From: Craterostigma plantagineum
Taxonomy: Eukaryota > Streptophyta > Magnoliopsida > Lamiales > Linderniaceae
Reading direction: 5' to 3'
Assembly (NCBI GenBank): GCA_027422505.1
Contig: JAPQWV010001585.1
Coordinates: forward strand, 17,155-81,154
Length of the DNA: 64,000 nt
The notes below the pieces were generated by a model. It saw only the letters and a list, made by a program, of their open reading frames with translations. It was not told the origin of the DNA and ran no database searches. Shown piece by piece: positions 58,881 to 64,000 of the stretch. The position numbers were made by a program, and so were the translations under genes. How positions within the stretch are numbered: position 1 is the first letter of the stretch; every line of letters starts with the position of its first letter.

Positions 58881-59505
58881 TCAGCTGATAGGAGTCTACT
58901 ATGAAAAGGCGGCATTCCAACTCCAGAAGAACTTAATGAGAGAGATCTGACGTATCTTCCTGCACAAGAGGTATACAATCTCTACCAGTTGTACGCAGAG
59001 AAGTACAAGATCCTCAAGACTTCATCAAGAAAGAAGGGCTCGAGGGACTGTATAGATTCATGATGCGCCAGGTAAAGTACCATGCCACAGGCGACCTTCA
59101 GATGGCTCTGGAGAGCAATATGAAGGAAGTCAACATGACCGGTCCACACAATCAAGGACCTGAGGTCGAAGGGCTTCCCAACAATCACGTACACGTTAGC
59201 TCAATCTTGGCAATCACTTACCACAATCCAATTGTCAACAGGAATATGTTGATGCTGAAGACTGAAGTCAACAAATTCTGTGATGGGACGCTCAAAGTAG
59301 TCAGGAAGAATATAGAGAAGAGATTGGAAGAAATCAACAGAGACCATGTTGAAGCTTCACAGGTTCGTGAGAGAACAGTCGCTTCTGATGGAGCTACTTG
59401 AAGCGATTGAGGAGCGATTGGAACTAAGAGAAACCATAAGGAACTATGAGCATGCGCTGGGCTTGTGCGGTCGTTCTTTGCCCGACGAGGACAGATAGCA
59501 CGGAA
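58881..59505 (+). pseudogene. ORF-X C-terminal domain with coiled coil
   Basis: Segments LTYLPAQEVYNLYQLYAEKY (near 58950) and, after a frame break, LYRFMMRQVKYHATGDLQ and ALESNMKEVNMTGPH lead to HVSSILAITYHNPIVNRNML. The end is heptad-like: KVVRKNIEKRLEEINRDHVE, then in a shifted frame LLEAIEERLELRETIRNYEH. A stop at about 59500 precedes the polypurine tract by about 15 bp, the position of the last codon in an LTR element. That spacing ties ORF-X to the B-family LTR that follows. Confidence 0.5.
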
Positions 59506-59516
59506 GAGCAATAAGC

Positions 59517-59529
59517 ACAAAGGAGATAA
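59517..59529 (+). other. Polypurine-like tract before B LTR copy 4
   Basis: CACAAAGGAGATAA precedes the TGTAGAATATC start of the LTR. It is short but purine-rich and correctly placed, which makes this a 3' LTR with ORF-X as internal sequence. Confidence 0.6.
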
Positions 59530-59870
59530 TGTAGAATATCGACTTTAGTTGTGCTTTGGTTTTATTAGCAGTCCTCGTATTTAGGGGCTTTTATTATATT
59601 TGTCCTTAGATTAGGACTATATTGTTATTTATACCAAGCGTGTTTGGTATAAATACAATTGTAATCATTGTGCTTAATACAGAAAATTATTGAATTGATC
59701 CGAAGGGCTGCCAATTCAAATTCTAGAGAGAGAAACACACAAATCTATCTCTCACTAAAGGAATTCTCTCTCGGTTCTTCAAAGAAGGTTTTTCGATCGA
59801 ACTTTGAATTCCATACAATTCTAATCAATTGCCTTAGGATTGAAGTCTAGGATCATAGAATTGATAATCC
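59530..59870 (+). repeat. B-family LTR copy 4 (3' LTR), end clipped
   Basis: It starts TGTAGAATATCG and matches the other B LTRs. It carries the conserved inverted repeat TATTTATACCAA/TTGGTATAAATA at 59626-59655. It stops about 11 bases short of the normal ...GACCTAACA end, at ATTGATAATCC, where the Tat-type gypsy integrase begins. By eye it is about 80 percent identical to copy 3. Confidence 0.88.
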
Positions 59871-60260
59871 CCAAGCGTCGAAACGCCATGCGGCAACTGT
59901 TGGATGTGGCGGCTCAGGTGGGGTGCATAAAGTTAGCATGGAACTGGAAAGCTTGAAATCATCTGCGTGATTTAGGCAATCTTTAACCATCGTTGGCTAG
60001 TAATAACCCTTCGTTTTATGCAAAAATGCAAGTTTGGTCCAGATTGATGTGCACCACATATTACCAAGTGAGCCTCCTCCATGACTTGACCAGCTTCTTC
60101 GTCACTTAAACATCTCAAGAATACACCATCAAAAGACCTACAATAAAGTGTTCCTTTATAGAAGATGAAACGAGGTGCTCGTCGTCGAATATAGAATCGT
60201 TGACATGGGTCATCAGGCAGCTTTCCATGTTCCAAGTAATAGACCAACAATTGTCTCCAA
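59871..60260 (-). pseudogene. Tat/Ogre-type gypsy integrase, N-terminal part
   Basis: Minus-strand reading gives the zinc finger region: LLVYYLEHGKLPDDP, RAPRFIFYKGTLYCRSFDG, FLRCLSDEEAGQVMEEAH and CGAHQSGPNLHFCIKR. After a break comes the segment leading to the core (about 59880-59970), with PPEPPHPTVA- and RFDAWG-like wording. The gene ends at 59871 against the B LTR, so the catalytic core is lost. Confidence 0.88.
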
Positions 60261-61362
60261 TCTTCTTCCTCTACTTTGAATACATCGATGGTGTGATTTC
60301 TTCCTGAATGGTGTTATCGTCTTCACTATCATCGTCAAAATTGGGTGGCAAGACCCAATTTCTGCAAATAGCTATTTGAGTTCTTCCATGAGGTGTTGAA
60401 AGAGTTGAAGCGAGTTTGCTAATGCATATGCTTGCTTGTTTTTGGATCTCAGCACATGCTCGATTGTTGCTTCCCCGAGATATCCTATCAACCTTCTGGA
60501 GTAGTAGCAATATGAAAGGAGCTCAGGCTTCTTTACTTCGTATGATCCGGTTATCTGGCTAACAATCAACTTGGAATCGCCAATATTGCAACTTGTCTTT
60601 GTTTGATCTCCACATCCATCTCTAGTCCAATAATTACACCTGGTATTTGGCGACGTTGTTCAAGCAATTCTGGGTTAGAGTGAAGGAATAAGGGAGCACA
60701 ATTCCATCAGAAGTGATAAATACTACTCCAGCTTCGACGCCCTCGTGCTGTGATGCTCCATCTAAATACATATTCAACGGGGGAACTATTTCGACCAAGA
60801 ACACGTGTTTGTCAGGTAAATCATGGCATAACTCCCACTCTGCTGGAATTGGGTGACCAGCAAGGAATCCGCTAAGACTTGTCCTTTTTTGAGGTACATA
60901 GTTGATCCCGAATTGTTGCAATTGCAGATACCACCTTGCAAGCCTGTCTGAGAGCACAGGTTTTGACATTTCGTATTTCAGAGGATTTGCCTTTGACACC
61001 AAGCAGATACTATCAGATTGAAAATAATGCTTGATTTTCTGGATTGAGAAGATAAGCGTAAGCATAATTTTTCAATTGGAGAATACTTTAGCTCATGGGG
61101 TGTCATCATCCTACTGAGGTAGTACACTGCGTTTTCTTTCCCGTTGTCATTTTCTTGCGCTAATAGTGCTCCGACAGAGCTTTCTTGGGCAGTTATATAT
61201 ATATATGAGTGGTTTTCCTAGTATAGGCATGGCCAACACTGGAGGACTTGTCGTTAGATTGGATTTGATGCTTTTGAATGCGTTGTTGCATGCTTTATCC
61301 ATTCGAAAGCCACACCTTTCTGGCGAGTAAAAGGTTGACATCAACTGGCCAGGTTCGAGATG
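60261..61362 (-). pseudogene. Tat/Ogre-type gypsy RNase H and second (archaeal-type) RNase H
   Basis: Minus-strand order: the RT/RNase H junction (SPPVLAMPILGKPLIYI, near 61200), a decayed RNase H (LTLIFSIQKIKHYFQSDSI, PVLSDRLARWYLQLQQFGIN), then a second RNase H of the archaeal type. The latter reads MYLDGASQHEGVEAGVVFIT, LPYSFTLTQNCLNNVAKYQ, YLGEATIEHVLRSKNKQA and LANSL. The combination of a decayed RNase H with an added active-type one marks the Tat/Ogre lineage. Several stops and breaks are present. Confidence 0.87.
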
Positions 61363-61491
61363 AATCTTGGTCGCGTCGAAACGGTCAAAAATAAAATTTA
61401 TCACATTATTCACTAAATACTAGTATAGTGAAAGTATGGATCGTCTCCACAAGGAAAATGGTTGATTTATTTCTAATTTCCAACTCGATCG

Positions 61492-61527
<36 letters not shown>

Positions 61528-63264
61528 TAATAATATTAATATTAATAGGGGGGTTTTTTTGTTGATAAAGTTTTGAGCAAATAGCGAACGAATAAAATAT
61601 CGAAACTAACAATAACAAAATAATAGTCGAAGGAATTATTGTCCACCTAGATTTATTTAACTGATCATCGATTTATAAAAATATTATGTCTGCGCAAGCA
61701 TAATCGGTTATAGTTATTGAGGAATGCCTAATAACCAATCTTTTCTTACTTTCTCGGTAATTAAGAGACGCTCTATAATTACTTCCCTAATCGAAAAATA
61801 ATCCGGGACGCCCTGTAATATTTAAAGTTCCGACAGCGTTAAACACGAAAAAGACCCGATTATTGACTAATAAACTCGGACGCCAGTTTATTAGAGTCAA
61901 ATCATTTAACCTTACAATATAACTTCACTTACGGAATGTAGAGAAGTTTAATATTATTTGCTACTTATTAAAACGAACAAACAACTACGGATTTGTTGTT
62001 TTAATTAGCTGTAAATTTACCTAGGTCTCGTAAATATTGGCCACTACTTACTTAACCCACGCAATTTGTTTTAATTAATTCAAAGGTAATGAATACTTAC
62101 GCTTTCATGAAGAGGCTCGTCTAATCTCACAGTTACAACAAACCTAAGCTACCAATGTTCCTTTGACTACAGGATCTTAGCCGCTAAACATATTAACGAA
62201 GACACAACTAAAATTCTAATGACATATCAAAATAGATAGAAATGAACTTACAACCGTTGAGCTGCGACTTGCTGTCTTCCTCGAAAACGTACGTCAGACG
62301 GTATGCATTATCGTCCGAGAATCAAAGATAGCAGAATAAATTTCTAGCTCTCCACACGTAAACTAGCTTTAAGACTTTTTATCTCATAAGTAACTTATAA
62401 TATATAAATAACTTTTAATGTATGAAGGTACAACAACAAAAAAGAAAGAGAAGTTCTTGAAATGAAAAGCATTCTCTGCTCTCACTTCAATTTCTATTTG
62501 CTCTCGTTATCATCTTTCACTCACAATCGCACTCCTCTGCTCTCATAGCTCGATCTCTCTCAACTTTCTATCATCTACGCTAAATCTCTGCTAAGCTCTC
62601 TCCTCTCATTCGTTTCACAGAAGTTCTGTATTTATAGACGTCCATGGTTTCTTCATTTCTTTCTCTTCCCAACTCGACATGGAACAGAAATCACGCTCTT
62701 TGGACATCAAGCTCAGAAATCACGCAACCCTCTTTCTCCTTTTGTCTGCTTGAACCTTGCGTGTCTGTATAAGGTTAGCCCATCTTTATCTCCTCTGCTA
62801 TTTCTTGTCTTTGGTCTGTACGAAATTTAATCTCTCTTCTTTTCTTTTCGTCCCATGGTCCTTCTTTTCAATGACAATTTATCTTGTGGATCTCTTGAGA
62901 TCACGATGGGTTCCTTATTTTGAACGACAGCATACACAAATTGAGCAGCTTGTTTACATCTCCTTTGACTATGAATGGGTCGTGTTTATTTTTCAGCGTT
63001 AGATGTCTTCTTTCCCTGATTTTTAATCTTCAAGTTGGGTATTTGATTGGGCCGATTGAACTTATGGACCATGGGCCTAAATGTTTGGCTGATTGGACTG
63101 GAGGACCCATCTTTACGGTTCTATTTTGCCTATTTTGCTTCGATACCTGTAAGGCCTGTAATTAAAATGTAATCGTAGAATACCGTTATGGATTGTAGAA
63201 ATATCGACAAAAAATGCACTTTTTACGGTGTATAAAATATTGTAAATTATTATATATCAAATCT
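61363..63264. mobile_element. Solo LTR, 1892 bp, with perfect 5-bp target duplication
   Basis: The insert (61368-63259) splits the gypsy RT. It is flanked by AATCT at 61363-61367 and 63260-63264. Its ends are TGGTCGCGTC and ...TATATATCA, the TG...CA termini of an LTR. There is no second LTR, primer-binding site or coding frame inside, so it is a solo LTR left by recombination between two LTRs. A minus-strand TATA box (CTATAAATACAG near 62625-62638) suggests minus orientation. It holds an (AAT)n run at 61492-61549. Confidence 0.92.
61492..61549. repeat. (AAT)n microsatellite
   Basis: About fifteen ATA/AAT repeats with slight interruption at the right end, inside the solo LTR. Confidence 0.92.
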
Positions 63265-64000
63265 TCTTAGGTATGCAAACTTTCCCAAAGCTTTGAGCTC
63301 GTGGATATTACGAGGTTTTGATATTTTTAAGATTGCGTCTGTCTTTGCTTGCTCGATTTCAATGCCTTCCTGACGCACTATAATACCGAGAAACTTTCCT
63401 GAGGAAACACCGAATGCGCATATGAGAGGATTCATCCTAAGTTGATATCGCCTTAAACGATTGAACACATTTCTCTAGCTACCTAAGTGATCTTCACGGC
63501 TTATTGATTCACCACTAAATCATCGAAATAACACTCAACATCTTTGTGAAGCATATCGTCAAAGATCTTCTGCATTGGTCTCTGGTATATGGAACCCGCG
63601 TTCTTTAATCCAAATGGCATAACCTTGTAGCAATAAATCCCTTTAGGCGTGTGAATGGCCGTTAACTCTTCATCCTTCGGTGCCATGCGAATTTGATTAT
63701 AGCCAGAAGATCCATCCATGAAGGATAACACTTCATGACCGTCGTGGCATCTATCATACTTTCAGGTATTGGCAATGGGAGATCATCCTTTGGACACGCT
63801 TCATTCAAATCTCTCAAATCCACACAGACTCGTATCTGCCCATTTTTCTTTTTGACGGGCACTATGCTTGAGATCCATGTCGGATATTTGACTTCTCGAA
63901 TGAATCCAACTTCAACCAACTTATTGACCTCAGCCTCGATGAGTGAAATTAGATCTGGTCTAAATAATCTCTGTGCTTGCTTAACTGGGCGTGATCATTT
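63265..64000 (-). pseudogene. Tat/Ogre-type gypsy reverse transcriptase, cut by window edge
   Basis: Minus-strand RT motifs in order from the right: VEVGFIREVKYPTWISSIVPV, KKNGQIRVCVDLRDLNEACP, LPLPIPESMIDATT, FMDGSSGYNQIRMAPKD, KVMPFGLKNAGSIYQRPM and the catalytic ECYFDDLVV. It continues with MNPLICAFGVSSGKFLG and ALGKFAYLRRF, where the solo LTR interrupts it. Frame breaks occur near 63725 and 63500. The gene continues past 64000 to the right. Confidence 0.92.

Noticed and set aside
62757..63165. Two plus-strand frames of 81 codons
   Set aside because: Inside the solo LTR, hydrophobic by composition, with no family resemblance.

Overview
The window is plant nuclear DNA, most probably from a flowering plant. 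It is built almost entirely of LTR retrotransposons, nested and broken into one another, plus one Helitron and two non-autonomous hAT-like DNA elements. I see no convincing host gene, tRNA, rRNA or CRISPR array. Plant origin is inferred from Ty3/gypsy chromovirus (Tekay/Del-type) and Tat/Ogre-type polyproteins, plant-type Ty1/copia polyproteins, primer-binding sites matching the 3' end of initiator methionine tRNA (TGGTATCAGAGC), and a plant-type Helitron Rep-helicase. The species cannot be named from this.

Layout. 1-8650: a young minus-strand chromovirus, gypsy-1. Its 3' LTR is cut by the window edge, its gag-pol is nearly complete, and its 5' LTR is 2.84 kb. 8651-9802: RT fragment of a SIRE-type copia element. 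9803-15431: 5'-truncated copia-1 (plus) with a long 3' LTR carrying a 342-bp tandem duplication. 15432-16886: inverted gag/protease piece of the same family. 16900-18762: a related LTR (LTR2), of which further rearranged copies lie at 20205-20996/23590-23859, 28804-29270 and 38290-40010. 20997-23589: a probable solo LTR containing a 947-bp hAT-like element. 23860-27169: copia-D, a deletion derivative. 27500-28410: diverged tandem duplication. 29300-31449: decayed copia-E with a 263-bp LTR.

32311-37872: copia-B (minus) with a roughly 1-kb leader and a 349-bp LTR. 37873-40793: a copia gag fragment, an LTR2 copy containing a 347-bp hAT-like MITE, and a second B 5' end. 40794-44046: Helitron Rep/PIF1 pseudogene, bracketed by two outward-facing B-family 5' LTRs. 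44229-46186: a third B 5' end with gag. 46187-55614: gypsy-2, an older chromovirus. 55615-59870: leader-like DNA, a degraded non-canonical open reading region (ORF-X) and a fourth B LTR. 59871-64000: minus-strand Tat/Ogre-type gypsy pol, split by a 1892-bp solo LTR with a perfect 5-bp target duplication.

The parts do not work together as a pathway; the window is a layered record of insertions. The most unusual part is the B family. It has short LTRs with a conserved palindrome over the TATA box, a long repetitive leader, and one LTR directly following ORF-X, a multi-domain gag-like coding region unlike normal copia gag-pol. This may be a non-autonomous element that uses the B LTRs.
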